A stretch of 40,890 bases of DNA from an uncultured Bacilli bacterium (GTDB lineage: Bacteria; Bacillota_I; Bacilli_A; RF39; UBA660), in assembly GCA_944332435.1 (NCBI GenBank), contig CALVJW010000011.1, forward strand, positions 1 to 40,890, in the 5' to 3' direction. Made by a program: the position numbers and the translations under genes. Below the pieces are notes generated by a model that did not search any database, was not told the DNA's origin, and saw only the letters and a program-made list of their open reading frames with translations. Of this stretch, positions 7,564 to 15,596 are shown in pieces (the first letter of the stretch is position 1; each line of letters opens with the position of its first letter).

Positions 7564-8253
7564 TATGTTCAAAATCTGATTTCCTTTTTTTGTTGTTCCT
7601 TCTTTTTCAGCAATTTGATACTTACCATATTTTCGAATCGACAAAATATCCCCTTCTTTCAATTCTAATGCTTTATTTTTTACAACTTCATAATTTCGAA
7701 CCACTTCATTTACTTTTATTTTTTCTAGAATCGTACTTCTACTAGTACCTAATAATTTAGCTAAAACTACATCAATTCGCATACTAGGCACCATTACCTT
7801 TTTAGTAATAAATTGATATTGATAAGAAGATACTGTTTCAAGTGGAACTTCTTTTAGGGTAATTCTTTGGTTTCCTATCATGGTAAAAAAAGAAGTAAAA
7901 TAATTTTTCATACTAGATAAAATTGTAATATAAAAATTACCATTCATCATTATAATATCACCAAATAGATTCTTATTGATTTGATGAGAAAAAATACTTC
8001 CTAAAATATCTTGATGACGAAAAGGAACTTTTGATACGACTTGATAACAAGTAAGATTAGGTTTCTGTGTATGATACAAAATTACTTTTTCACTTTCGTG
8101 AAACAAATGAAAAGTTTGATATGATATATTTGCTTTATTCAAAAAAGGAATGACAATTTTTAATTCATGTGGTTCTAAAAATTCTGTTGCCATCCCTTTT
8201 TTCAATTGTTCTCTTACATGTTCTTTTAAATATTTTAAATCTTTATTTGCCAT
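7549..8253 (-). CDS. ylmH: YlmH-type S4-domain RNA-binding protein
   Basis: The central segment FRHQDILGSIFSHQ followed by FGDII matches the characteristic HRDFLG...GDIL block of YlmH. The C-terminal third (about residues 165-225) is an S4 RNA-binding fold: MRIDVVLAKLLGTSRSTI, then VVKNKALELKEGDILSIR. At 234 residues it has slightly under the usual family length. YlmH proteins bind the 50S subunit and act in rescue of stalled nascent chains in Bacillus. The gene usually sits in the division cluster; here it follows an ABC-F gene with an 11-bp overlap, so the two are probably translated from one message. That pairing of two ribosome-associated factors is suggestive only. Confidence 0.85.
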   Translation of the reverse strand: MANKDLKYLKEHVREQLKKGMATEFLEPHELKIVIPFLNKANISYQTFHLFHESEKVILYHTQKPNLTCYQVVSKVPFRHQDILGSIFSHQINKNLFGDIIMMNGNFYITILSSMKNYFTSFFTMIGNQRITLKEVPLETVSSYQYQFITKKVMVPSMRIDVVLAKLLGTSRSTILEKIKVNEVVRNYEVVKNKALELKEGDILSIRKYGKYQIAEKEGTTKKGNQILNIKKYC

Positions 8254-9838
8254 CTTCTAATGTTTCCAAATATTGTTCATATGTTAACTGCATATCTTTA
8301 TAAGTACCATCACTTTTAATATCAATCAAACGATTTGCTACGGTTTCTGTTAATTGTTGGTCTAAAGAAGACATGATAACCGGTCCATTAAATTTTTGTA
8401 ATCCTTTATTTAATGATGTAATCGATTCAATATCTAAATGATTGGTTGGTTCGTCTAATAATAACATATTAGGATGTTCTAACATCATTTTTGCCATCAT
8501 ACTTCGTACTTTTTCTCCTCCAGATAATACCGTAACACTTTTTAATGCTTCTTCCCCACTAAATAACATTCTACCCAAAAATCCTCTTACAAAAGCATCT
8601 TCTTTATTGGTAGAAAAACGACGTAGCCAATCTACTAAACTAATTTCTTCTTGGAAATATTCACTATGATCTTTTTTAAAATATCCTAAATTAACATTCT
8701 TACCAATATGAATCATACCACTATCTGGTTGTATATTTCCACTAATCAATTCAAATAAAGCAGTTTTTGCTTTTTCATTATCACCAATTAGGGCAATTTT
8801 ATCTTCTAAACGAACTGTTAAATTAAAGTCTTTTAAAAGAACTTCTCCATTTAATGTTAAATTGACATTTTCCATTACTAAAATATCTTTCCCTAATACC
8901 ACTTCTGGTTCAAAATTAATAAATGGATATTTACGACTAGATGGAATCATTTCATCTAATTTAATTTTATCTAATGATTTCTTACGAGAAGTTGCTTGTT
9001 TACTTTTACTTGCATTTGCTTTAAAACGATCAATAAAGTTTTGTAATTCTTTGATTTTTTCTTCCTTTCGTTTATTAGAATCACGCATTTGTTTTTGAAT
9101 TAATTCACTTGATTCAAACCAAAAGTCATAGTTTCCAGCAAATAATGTTAATTTATTATAATCGATATCAACCATGTGTGTACATACTTTATTTAAGAAA
9201 TGACGATCATGGGATACAACAATGACAGTATTTTTAAAATTAATTAAAAATTCTTCTAACCACATCTTACTTTTAATATCAAGTCCATTGGTTGGCTCGT
9301 CTAATAATAAAATATCTGGATTCCCAAATAAAGCTCGAGCAAGTAATACTTTTACTTTATCTTTGTCTGTTAATTCTTTCATTTGTTTGTCTTGAAGAGA
9401 AGTTACAAGCCCTAACCCTGATAATAATACTTTCGCATCACTTTCTGCTTGCCACCCATTCTTTGCTTCAAACATTGCTTCTAATTCTCCAGCTCGAATT
9501 CCATCAGCTTCACTAAAGTCTGGTTTCATATAAAGTGCATCTTTTTCTTGTTGAATTGCGTACAATTCTTGATCACCCATAATAACCGTTTCAACAACAC
9601 TATATTCATCAAATTCATTATGATCTTGCTTTAATACGGAAATACGCTCTTTATTTGGAGTTACAATCGACCCAGTTGTCGATTCTACATCTCCACTTAA
9701 TATTTTTAAAAAAGTGGATTTCCCTGCCCCATTTGCACCAATTAGTCCATAACAATTACCATCTTGAAATTCCATATTAACATTTTCAAACAAGGTTCTT
9801 TTCCCAAATCTTAAACTTACATTATTTACTTTTAACAT
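8243..9838 (-). CDS. ABC-F ATPase (YkpA/YbiT-like)
   Basis: Two ABC domains in one chain without membrane segments define ABC-F, whose members act on the ribosome. NBD1 has Walker A GANGAGKST (residues 34-42), Walker B LLLDEPTNGLD and switch His in VVSHDRHFL, but a poor signature (LTDKDKVKVLLA). NBD2 has a degenerate Walker A (GDNEKAKTA), a good signature (LSGGEKVR), LLLDEPTNHLD, and SSLDQQ in place of the switch SHDR. The linker is KSKQATSRKK-rich. In the head-to-tail dimer the consensus parts form one good ATP site and the rest one poor site. The residue pattern matches what I recall of YkpA, not the antibiotic-resistance ABC-Fs. GAGGTGG precedes the ATG. Confidence 0.88.
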   Translation of the reverse strand: MLKVNNVSLRFGKRTLFENVNMEFQDGNCYGLIGANGAGKSTFLKILSGDVESTTGSIVTPNKERISVLKQDHNEFDEYSVVETVIMGDQELYAIQQEKDALYMKPDFSEADGIRAGELEAMFEAKNGWQAESDAKVLLSGLGLVTSLQDKQMKELTDKDKVKVLLARALFGNPDILLLDEPTNGLDIKSKMWLEEFLINFKNTVIVVSHDRHFLNKVCTHMVDIDYNKLTLFAGNYDFWFESSELIQKQMRDSNKRKEEKIKELQNFIDRFKANASKSKQATSRKKSLDKIKLDEMIPSSRKYPFINFEPEVVLGKDILVMENVNLTLNGEVLLKDFNLTVRLEDKIALIGDNEKAKTALFELISGNIQPDSGMIHIGKNVNLGYFKKDHSEYFQEEISLVDWLRRFSTNKEDAFVRGFLGRMLFSGEEALKSVTVLSGGEKVRSMMAKMMLEHPNMLLLDEPTNHLDIESITSLNKGLQKFNGPVIMSSLDQQLTETVANRLIDIKSDGTYKDMQLTYEQYLETLEDGK

Positions 9839-9860
9839 AGTCCACCTCTTTCGCTAGATA

Positions 9861-9889
9861 ATCATACCATATTTTAAATAAAATGAAAA
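9861..9889 (-). promoter_or_regulatory. promoter for the ABC-F and ylmH unit
   Basis: On the minus strand TTTTCA (9889-9884), 17 bp and TATGAT (9866-9861) with an extended TGG. It begins within the smc terminator. Confidence 0.65.
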
Positions 9890-9908
9890 GGACTAGTTTT
9901 CTAGCCCT
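9884..9908 (-). terminator. smc terminator
   Basis: AGGGCTAG and CTAGTCCT (one G-U pair) form an 8-bp stem with an AAAA loop and TTTT tail, immediately after the smc stop. Confidence 0.8.
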
Positions 9909-12863
9909 TTACTCTATTTCATCTAATTTTACACTAACCAGTTTACTAACACCAGATTCTTGCATGGTAATTCCATATAATACATCAGCATATTCCATTG
10001 TCTTCTTTTTATGTGTAATTAAGATAAACTGCGTTTTTTCTTTCATACGCGTTAAATATTTACCAAAACTATTAACATTTGCTTCATCTAATGCTGCTTC
10101 TACTTCATCTAAAATACAGAAAGGTACTGGGCGTGATTTTAAAATTGCAAACAATAAAGAAATAGCGGTAAATGTTTTTTCTCCCCCAGAAAGAAGAGAA
10201 ATACTAGTCAATTTCTTTCCTGGAGGACTAGCAACAATTTCTACTCCTGTTTCCAGTAAATTATCTGGATCGGTTAATCGAAGTTCTCCATGGCCACCAC
10301 GGAATAATTCGGTAAATGTCTCTTTAAAATGTTCATTGATAACATCAAATGTTTCTTTCCATTCTTTTTTCATCACTTCATCCATTTCTTTAATAATTTC
10401 AAGTAATGTATCTTCTGCTTTCAATAAATCATCTTTTTGCTTTAATAAGAATTCATAACGTACACTGACACGATCATATTCTTCAATTGCTCCAAGATTA
10501 ACAATCCCAAATTCTTTAATAATTCTTTTCAAGTTAGAAACTTGTTGTCTTGCCTCAGTAATATCCATTTCTAATGGATAATTTTCATATGCTTTTTCAT
10601 ATGTCATACTATACGTTTCACTTAGCATATTTAATAAATTATCCAACTTGACATCTTTTCTATTAACATCAATTTCTAATGCCATTAATTCTTTATTTTT
10701 ACTATTTACTAAACTATTTTCTCGACGTAATTTAAAATCATATTCTTCTAATTCACTAGAAACTTGTTCTTTTTCTCTTGCCTTTTCTTTTATCTGTTGT
10801 TCCAATTCATTTTTTTCATTTACTTTTTCATAGTATAAATCTAAAATACTTTCTTCTTCTTCACTTAAACGGTTCGTAAGTAAATAATCTGTACCTTTTA
10901 ATTCTGATTCAATTTGTTCTTGCTTTTCTTCCAATTGTTTCAAATTTCTATCTTTTTGATTACGATTTTCAATTCTTAATAATTGTTCTTTTTTTAATAA
11001 ATAGATTTGATCTTCAAACCCTTTTAATTGTTGATCAAGTAAATTAATTTGATCTTCTATTTTACTTCTTTTCTCTTCATTTTCTTTTTGTAATTTCATT
11101 GCATGTTCTAATTCATACTTATCCTGAATTACAGTTCTAATTGTTTTATTGGCTCCCCCAGTAAAAGATCCACCAATGTTGATAACGTCACCATCTAATG
11201 TAACAATTTTTCGACTATTCTGAATTAGTTTACTAATTTTATTTGCGGTATCTAAATGATCTACTACGATAACACTACCTAAATGGTGATTAATAATATT
11301 GTGATAAATTGGATTTGTTTTTACTAAGTTAGCAGCAATATCGATAAAACCTTCGATATTTTTAATTTTATGGTAAGTAGTTTCATCTAAATATCTACCT
11401 TTAATTACATTGAGTGGAAAAAAGGTAGCTCTACCAATATTATTTTCTTTTAAGTATGTGATTGCATCTTTCGCAGCTTTTTCATTTTCTACCACTATAT
11501 AACTACTCGCCCCACCTAAACTAATTGAAATTGCTTTACTATATTGTTCTTCTACTTCAATTAAAGAGCCAATTGCATTATGAATCCCTGCTAGTTTTGG
11601 ATTATTTAAAACTTGTTTTACAGCATAAGGTAAACTACTATTATTTTCAATAGTATTTTGTAAATGTTCTACCTGATTTTTTAGTTCTAATTCTTCTTTT
11701 AATAGTTTGCTTAATCCTTGTTCTAATGTAAATCGTTTTTGTTTTGTATTTTCTAGTACCGATTGAATTCGATTAACTTGTTCTTCTGCTACAGAAATTT
11801 CATTTGTTAGCGTATCAAGTTCTCTTTTTTGTATCAATAAATCATTTTGTACTTGTAATTTCTCTTCTTTTAAAAATAATAAATTCTGATGCAACTTGGT
11901 ATCTTCCACTTGATATTTTTTACGTTCTAAAATAATTTGTTTTTGACTATTAATCTTTTCTACTTCTTTGGTCTTTTCTAATAACACTTTTGATAACTCA
12001 TGATATTCTTGCTCTATTTTTGATAAGTCTAATTTATATTTGCTAATCACGGCTTCATGATTGGTATTCGTATTGGTTAGTGCCATAATTTCTTCATTTA
12101 ACTTTTCCATTTGTTCTTTTTGTTTCTGGTATTCAAAATTAATATCGGTAATATCTTTGGTAATAACAGCAATTTCTATTTTCTCTAATGCTTCTTTCTT
12201 TTCTTGATATAAAAGTGCTTGTTCTTTTTGTTTACGAAGCGGTTCTACTTGTTCTTTTAAATCTAAGATAATATCTTCTACTCGTTCCATATTTTCATGG
12301 GTACGTTCTAACTTTCTTAAAGCATTTTCTTTTCTTTTTTTATACTTTAGTACTCCGGCTGCTTCTTCAAACATTACTCTTCGGTCCTGTGGCTTACTAC
12401 TAATAATTTCTTCTACTTTCCCTTGTGAAATAATATTAAAACTTTCTTTGGCAATCCCCGTATCTAATAAAATCGAAGTAATATCTTTTAATCGACATTT
12501 TTCGCCATTAAAATAATATTCTTGCGTTCCATCTTTATATACTTGTCTTTTAATAGATACTTCAGTAAAATCAACTGGTAAATAATGATCACTATTATCA
12601 AATACAAGAGTAATACTTGCTTGATTAGATGCTTTTCTCGAACTACTACCTGAGAATATAACATCTGTCATAGTTCCATCCCCACGAAGTGATTTAACTG
12701 ATTGTTCACCTAATACCCAGCGTACTGCATCTACAACATTACTTTTCCCACTACCATTTGGTCCAACGATACCTGATACACCATCGGTAAATTCAATCAC
12801 TAATTTATCAGCAAATGATTTAAAACCATGCGCTATCATTCTTTTTAAATACATGTTATCCAC
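9909..12863 (-). CDS. smc: chromosome partition protein Smc
   Basis: Smc is the ATPase of the bacterial condensin that organises and helps separate chromosomes. The N-terminal head has GPNGSGKS (residues 34-41) inside the family opening MYLKRMIAHGFKSFADK. Long coiled coils flank a hinge at about residues 405-555 (AIGSLIEVEEQY through GGSFTGGANK). The C-terminal head has the signature LLSGGEKTFTAISLLFAI and Walker B FCILDEVEAALD. At 984 residues it is shorter than the roughly 1190 of Bacillus, with the loss in the coiled-coil arms. GGAG lies 8 bases before the first ATG; a start three codons later would have poor spacing. Its usual partners scpA and scpB are not in this window. Confidence 0.95.
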   Translation of the reverse strand: MDNMYLKRMIAHGFKSFADKLVIEFTDGVSGIVGPNGSGKSNVVDAVRWVLGEQSVKSLRGDGTMTDVIFSGSSSRKASNQASITLVFDNSDHYLPVDFTEVSIKRQVYKDGTQEYYFNGEKCRLKDITSILLDTGIAKESFNIISQGKVEEIISSKPQDRRVMFEEAAGVLKYKKRKENALRKLERTHENMERVEDIILDLKEQVEPLRKQKEQALLYQEKKEALEKIEIAVITKDITDINFEYQKQKEQMEKLNEEIMALTNTNTNHEAVISKYKLDLSKIEQEYHELSKVLLEKTKEVEKINSQKQIILERKKYQVEDTKLHQNLLFLKEEKLQVQNDLLIQKRELDTLTNEISVAEEQVNRIQSVLENTKQKRFTLEQGLSKLLKEELELKNQVEHLQNTIENNSSLPYAVKQVLNNPKLAGIHNAIGSLIEVEEQYSKAISISLGGASSYIVVENEKAAKDAITYLKENNIGRATFFPLNVIKGRYLDETTYHKIKNIEGFIDIAANLVKTNPIYHNIINHHLGSVIVVDHLDTANKISKLIQNSRKIVTLDGDVINIGGSFTGGANKTIRTVIQDKYELEHAMKLQKENEEKRSKIEDQINLLDQQLKGFEDQIYLLKKEQLLRIENRNQKDRNLKQLEEKQEQIESELKGTDYLLTNRLSEEEESILDLYYEKVNEKNELEQQIKEKAREKEQVSSELEEYDFKLRRENSLVNSKNKELMALEIDVNRKDVKLDNLLNMLSETYSMTYEKAYENYPLEMDITEARQQVSNLKRIIKEFGIVNLGAIEEYDRVSVRYEFLLKQKDDLLKAEDTLLEIIKEMDEVMKKEWKETFDVINEHFKETFTELFRGGHGELRLTDPDNLLETGVEIVASPPGKKLTSISLLSGGEKTFTAISLLFAILKSRPVPFCILDEVEAALDEANVNSFGKYLTRMKEKTQFILITHKKKTMEYADVLYGITMQESGVSKLVSVKLDEIE

Positions 12864-12878
12864 TCCAATTACTATCTT

Positions 12879-12908
12879 ATTATACTATAAAATAAGTTGC
12901 ATTCGCAA
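12879..12908 (-). promoter_or_regulatory. smc promoter
   Basis: TTGCGA (12908-12903), an 18-bp spacer and TATAAT (12884-12879) on the minus strand, upstream of the smc ribosome site. Confidence 0.65.
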
Positions 12909-12921
12909 GGTAATTACTGTC

Positions 12922-12946
12922 AAAAAACAGTATGATAATTCATACT
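12922..12946 (-). terminator. terminator after the tcdA/hypothetical unit
   Basis: AGTATGA and TCATACT form a 7-bp stem with an ATTA loop, followed by G and six T residues. Confidence 0.8.
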
Positions 12947-12966
12947 ATTTTACTTGCTATTACTTA

Positions 12967-13518
12967 TTAGTTTACTAAAAAATCACCAATAATATCTGCA
13001 GCACGACATAATGAATCCGTAATGATATACCACCATTCTTTATACCATCTTGTTTTTGCTTTTGATAAATCAATGATAAAAACATAACTATTTTCTAATT
13101 CTACTTCTTCAAACGAAACTTGATAACGTTGATAACGTTCTTTTAAGTTAGAGTTTTGAATTCTTCTTTTAGAACCATAATAATATAATTTTCCCTTACA
13201 GATATAAACACTATCTTTGACAAAACGATTCAAGTATTGTTCCATATCTTTTAAATTACAGATAATAGCATCTGTTTTTTTCTTTTTAAAAGTTTTTCGA
13301 AACTTCTTTAATGGAATATTTTTATTTTTTCCTAATTGATAAGATTTCTTTTTTTTCTTCTCTTTTTTTTCTTTAATATTAGAATCTAAAAAATAGCATT
13401 GATTTAATGTTGTACTATGTAGAATCATATCATTTACTTCGCTATCTTCTAATCCAATGACAATTAAATTTCCGTGTAATGTTGGAATTAATTTTTTTAA
13501 ATATTCTTTTAACTTCAT
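12967..13518 (-). CDS. hypothetical lysine-rich protein cotranscribed with tcdA (183 aa)
   Basis: I do not recognise this protein. It starts MKLKEYLKKL, then NLIVIGLEDSEVNDMI, which looks like the first strand and loop of a Rossmann-type fold. A very lysine-rich stretch follows (about residues 50-82, including EKKEKKKKKS), then DAIICNLKD and a C-terminal half rich in aromatic residues (RWYKEWWYII). The strand-loop patterns could belong to a diverged methyltransferase-like fold, but no SAM-binding glycine motif is present, so this is only a guess. The start at 13518 is chosen over a GGATG-embedded ATG at 13527 because AAAGGA then has the right spacing. It begins one base after the tcdA stop, so the two are likely translationally coupled. 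A role with tRNA is possible from context alone. Confidence 0.6.
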   Translation of the reverse strand: MKLKEYLKKLIPTLHGNLIVIGLEDSEVNDMILHSTTLNQCYFLDSNIKEKKEKKKKKSYQLGKNKNIPLKKFRKTFKKKKTDAIICNLKDMEQYLNRFVKDSVYICKGKLYYYGSKRRIQNSNLKERYQRYQVSFEEVELENSYVFIIDLSKAKTRWYKEWWYIITDSLCRAADIIGDFLVN

Positions 13519-13519
13519 C

Positions 13520-14206
13520 TTAGTCATCCTTTACTATTTCTTGAAAAATGTAGTTTGTACAAAGTAACCCTGCTATACTTGGAACAATCGCATTAGAAGC
13601 AATCGTTTTGGTATTTGTTTTTACAGGTTGTTCCGTACTACAAACAGTCATTACCTTTTCTTTCATTTTTTCTTCTTTTACCATTTTACGAATTGTTTTC
13701 GCAATTGGGTCATAACTAGTTTTTCGAATATCAATACACTCTATTTTCGTAGGATCTATTTTGTTTCCCATCCCCATTGAACTAATAAAAGCAATTTTCT
13801 TTTGAACACATTTTTTAATTAATCCTTTCTTTGTAGATATCGTATCACAAGCATCAATCACATAATCAATCGGTTCTTGAAATAATAAATCAATATTATC
13901 TGGTGTAATAAATTCTGATATCAGTGTTACTTCAATCGTTGGATTTATTTCTTTTACTCGTTCTTTCCAGGCATCTGTTTTCTTTTTTCCAATTGTCGAC
14001 GTTGTTGCAATTAATTGGCGATTAATATTCGATTGTTCTATGATATCACCATCTACTAAGATTAATTTTCCAATTCCTAATCTTGCAAGTGATTCCACTG
14101 CATAACCACCTACACCACCAAGACCAATCACTAATACTGTTGTATTTTTAATTTTTTCTACTTTATCACCAATTAATAATTCTAAACGATTGAAACAATT
14201 TTCCAT
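13520..14206 (-). CDS. tcdA: tRNA threonylcarbamoyladenosine dehydratase (TcdA/YgdL family)
   Basis: This E1-like enzyme uses ATP to cyclise t6A37 in tRNA to ct6A. An adenylation-type Rossmann motif is visible near the N-terminus (VLVIGLGGVGGYAVESLARLG, about residues 25-45), followed by DGDIIEQSNINRQ, the ATP-contacting segment of E1-like folds. Later come DACDTISTK and VCSTEQPV, both typical of this family rather than of MoeB/ThiF, and no zinc-binding Cys pairs are seen. The start at 14206 (MENCFNRLELLIGD) is preferred to one 16 codons upstream because AAAGGA lies 8 bases before it and the promoter falls within the extension. At 228 residues it is of typical length. The next gene starts one base after its stop. 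Confidence 0.88.
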   Translation of the reverse strand: MENCFNRLELLIGDKVEKIKNTTVLVIGLGGVGGYAVESLARLGIGKLILVDGDIIEQSNINRQLIATTSTIGKKKTDAWKERVKEINPTIEVTLISEFITPDNIDLLFQEPIDYVIDACDTISTKKGLIKKCVQKKIAFISSMGMGNKIDPTKIECIDIRKTSYDPIAKTIRKMVKEEKMKEKVMTVCSTEQPVKTNTKTIASNAIVPSIAGLLCTNYIFQEIVKDD

Positions 14207-14242
14207 AATATCGATCCTTTCTTTTATCAAATCACTAGTTCC

Positions 14243-14251
14243 ATTATAACA
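14243..14251 (-). promoter_or_regulatory. extended -10 promoter for tcdA
   Basis: TGT followed by TATAAT on the minus strand. The -35 region is occupied by the T-run of the upstream terminator and is a poor match. Confidence 0.6.
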
Positions 14252-14257
14252 CAAATT

Positions 14258-14285
14258 AAAAAAAATAAGATATTGCTATCTTATT
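14258..14285 (-). terminator. terminator upstream of tcdA
   Basis: AATAAGATA and TATCTTATT pair over 9 bp with a GCAA loop and a run of eight T. It overlaps the stop of the gene ending at 14284. Confidence 0.85.
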
Positions 14286-15063
14286 AAAATTTGTTTTTCC
14301 TTTTTTCATAGGTTTGACTAGCTTTTAACACATCATCAGCAAATGATTCTAACGCATTCATTTTTTGAATTAATTCATTGGTCAAAGATGCCAATTCCCG
14401 ATAGTTTGGGTCAAGTATTGAACCATATTCATTAGGAATTTCTTCTCTTGCTTCAATCCTTTCTTTTAATAGTCTGACAAAATCATTAGTACTTAGTTTA
14501 AACTCTTTTAATTTTAAAATTTCATTTAATTGACGTTCTGTTTCTGCTGTTGTATCAATTCTGCTATTCGCTTTTTGTTGATAATATTTTAATACTTCTA
14601 GTTTTAATAATTTATCTTTTTCTTGTAAATAAACTAATTTTGGTTCTTCTACATCACGATTATAATCATAAATATTTGCACAACTTACATACGTAAGTGT
14701 TTGATTAGAAATAATATCCCTTAGTTCTTGAAAATAATTTTCTCCATTTAATACTAACAAATTAGTATTAATACGGAAATGACCACTTTCTTTATCTTGG
14801 ATTACGCCAAATAATGACATATCATTTTCTTCATTGGGTATTCCAATCAAATAATCTGTTTGAATTGGTTTTTTATTAGGATTACTATGCAATCTTTTAT
14901 CATATGGACAAACAAAAGTAATTTGCTTTAAAATCCCATTTCCTAAAATCGGTGTTCGTTCAATTGATAAGTTTTTTCTTCCCAGTTCCGGAGAAAACAT
15001 TTCTTCTACAACTAAGTTATCATTCATAATTTCATTAAGTACTTCTTCTGTATGATAAATCAT
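14284..15063 (-). CDS. C-terminal part of a gene split by an in-frame TAA (259 codons)
   Basis: The frame opens at an ATG at 15063 with no recognisable ribosome site. Moving upstream, the same frame stays open for 15 more codons (QPLFEGLSSYQCLEY) and meets a single TAA at 15109-15111, beyond which the frame of the 66-residue upstream gene continues without shift. The two are therefore best read as one gene of about 340 codons broken by one nonsense codon. This part contains TDYLIGIPNEENDMSLFGVI and SGHFRINTNLLVL, then a helical, charged C-terminal half. I cannot assign a function from this part. The joined protein may be a PBECR4-like nuclease-toxin relative (see the upstream part). It may be a pseudogene, a read-through product, or two translated halves. 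Confidence 0.6.
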   Translation of the reverse strand: MIYHTEEVLNEIMNDNLVVEEMFSPELGRKNLSIERTPILGNGILKQITFVCPYDKRLHSNPNKKPIQTDYLIGIPNEENDMSLFGVIQDKESGHFRINTNLLVLNGENYFQELRDIISNQTLTYVSCANIYDYNRDVEEPKLVYLQEKDKLLKLEVLKYYQQKANSRIDTTAETERQLNEILKLKEFKLSTNDFVRLLKERIEAREEIPNEYGSILDPNYRELASLTNELIQKMNALESFADDVLKASQTYEKRKNKF

Positions 15064-15108
15064 ATATTCTAAGCATTGATAAGATGATAAACCCTCAAAT
15101 AATGGTTG

Positions 15109-15309
15109 TTATGCTAAGTAACTATATTTTAATCCTAAAATGTGTGCTAGCGCACGTCTCGTAAAAAATAATTGAATTTTATCCCCATTTGCCAAAATAA
15201 GACTAAATCGTTTACCGGCAAATTTTGATTGATATAATTTTAACGAATGTTTCATTCGTTCTACATTTTCACGAAACAAAGTAATTTCCTTTAATTTTTG
15301 TTGTATCAT
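15109..15309 (-). CDS. N-terminal part of the TAA-split gene (66 aa, PBECR4-like?)
   Basis: It starts MIQQKLKEITLFREN with a strong AAGGGGG site before the ATG at 15309; the open frame continues 21 codons upstream but that region holds the promoter. The segment FAGKRFSLILANGDKI followed by FFTRRALAHILGL resembles, from memory, the start of PBECR4-type domains, a family of predicted nuclease toxins of phage and mobile origin that begin with a beta hairpin and a HLLGL-like motif. It ends SYLA-TAA, and the same frame continues into the 14284-15063 sequence. The resemblance is moderate and rests on a short stretch. An IS3 transposase fragment lies directly upstream, in line with a mobile neighbourhood. 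Confidence 0.55.
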   Translation of the reverse strand: MIQQKLKEITLFRENVERMKHSLKLYQSKFAGKRFSLILANGDKIQLFFTRRALAHILGLKYSYLA

Positions 15310-15338
15310 AAATCCCCCTTTATATATCAATTTTGTAA

Positions 15339-15372
15339 GTGTTATACTAACACAAATAAAAAAGTTTGTCAA
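15339..15372 (-). promoter_or_regulatory. promoter with palindromic operator for the split gene
   Basis: TTGACA (15372-15367), 17 bp and TAGTAT (15349-15344, extended TGT). A 15-bp inverted repeat, GTGTTA-GTA-TAACAC (15339-15353), covers the -10 box, so a repressor bound there would block transcription. The regulator is not identified. Confidence 0.65.
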
Positions 15373-15382
15373 ATTAAAAAAA

Positions 15383-15520
15383 ACTGACGATTTGATTATT
15401 CTTCACACTAATCAAGGTTCAGTTTATTCATCTAAAATTTATAACACCCTTCTAGAAAATTATAACAGATCTCATTCAATGAGTCGAACAGGAAAAACCA
15501 TCATATACTTTAAAATATAA
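15383..15520 (+). pseudogene. IS3-family transposase (orfB) fragment
   Basis: The plus-strand frame reads TDDLIILHTNQGSVYSSKIY, then NTLLENYNRSHSMSRTGKT, and stops at TAA (15518-15520). This matches the IS3/IS150 integrase core pattern DLILHSDQGSQYTS...QSMSRKGN around the second catalytic Asp (here Asn replaces that Asp in HTNQG). The DNA-binding part, the first Asp region and the final Glu region are all missing, and no terminal inverted repeats were seen. It is a degraded remnant of a former insertion, next to the TAA-split gene. Confidence 0.72.
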
Positions 15521-15540
15521 AATTGAATCAGGTATTGAAA

Positions 15541-15596
15541 AGAACGTTCTTTTTATAAAGTGTCTACTTTTTTTTGGCCACTTCAAAAATCGTTCT
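15541..15596 (-). repeat. long imperfect hairpin downstream of tdk
   Basis: AGAACG...AAGTG (15541-15562) and CACTTC...CGTTCT (15579-15596) form an imperfect inverted repeat enclosing a T-rich loop, directly after the tdk stop. It probably ends the tdk transcript, although its T-tail is weak. It could also be a remnant of the neighbouring insertion. Confidence 0.45.

Noticed and set aside
9883-10458. 191-codon plus-strand frame opposite smc
   Set aside because: It is antisense to the strongly conserved C-terminal head of Smc and has no ribosome site.
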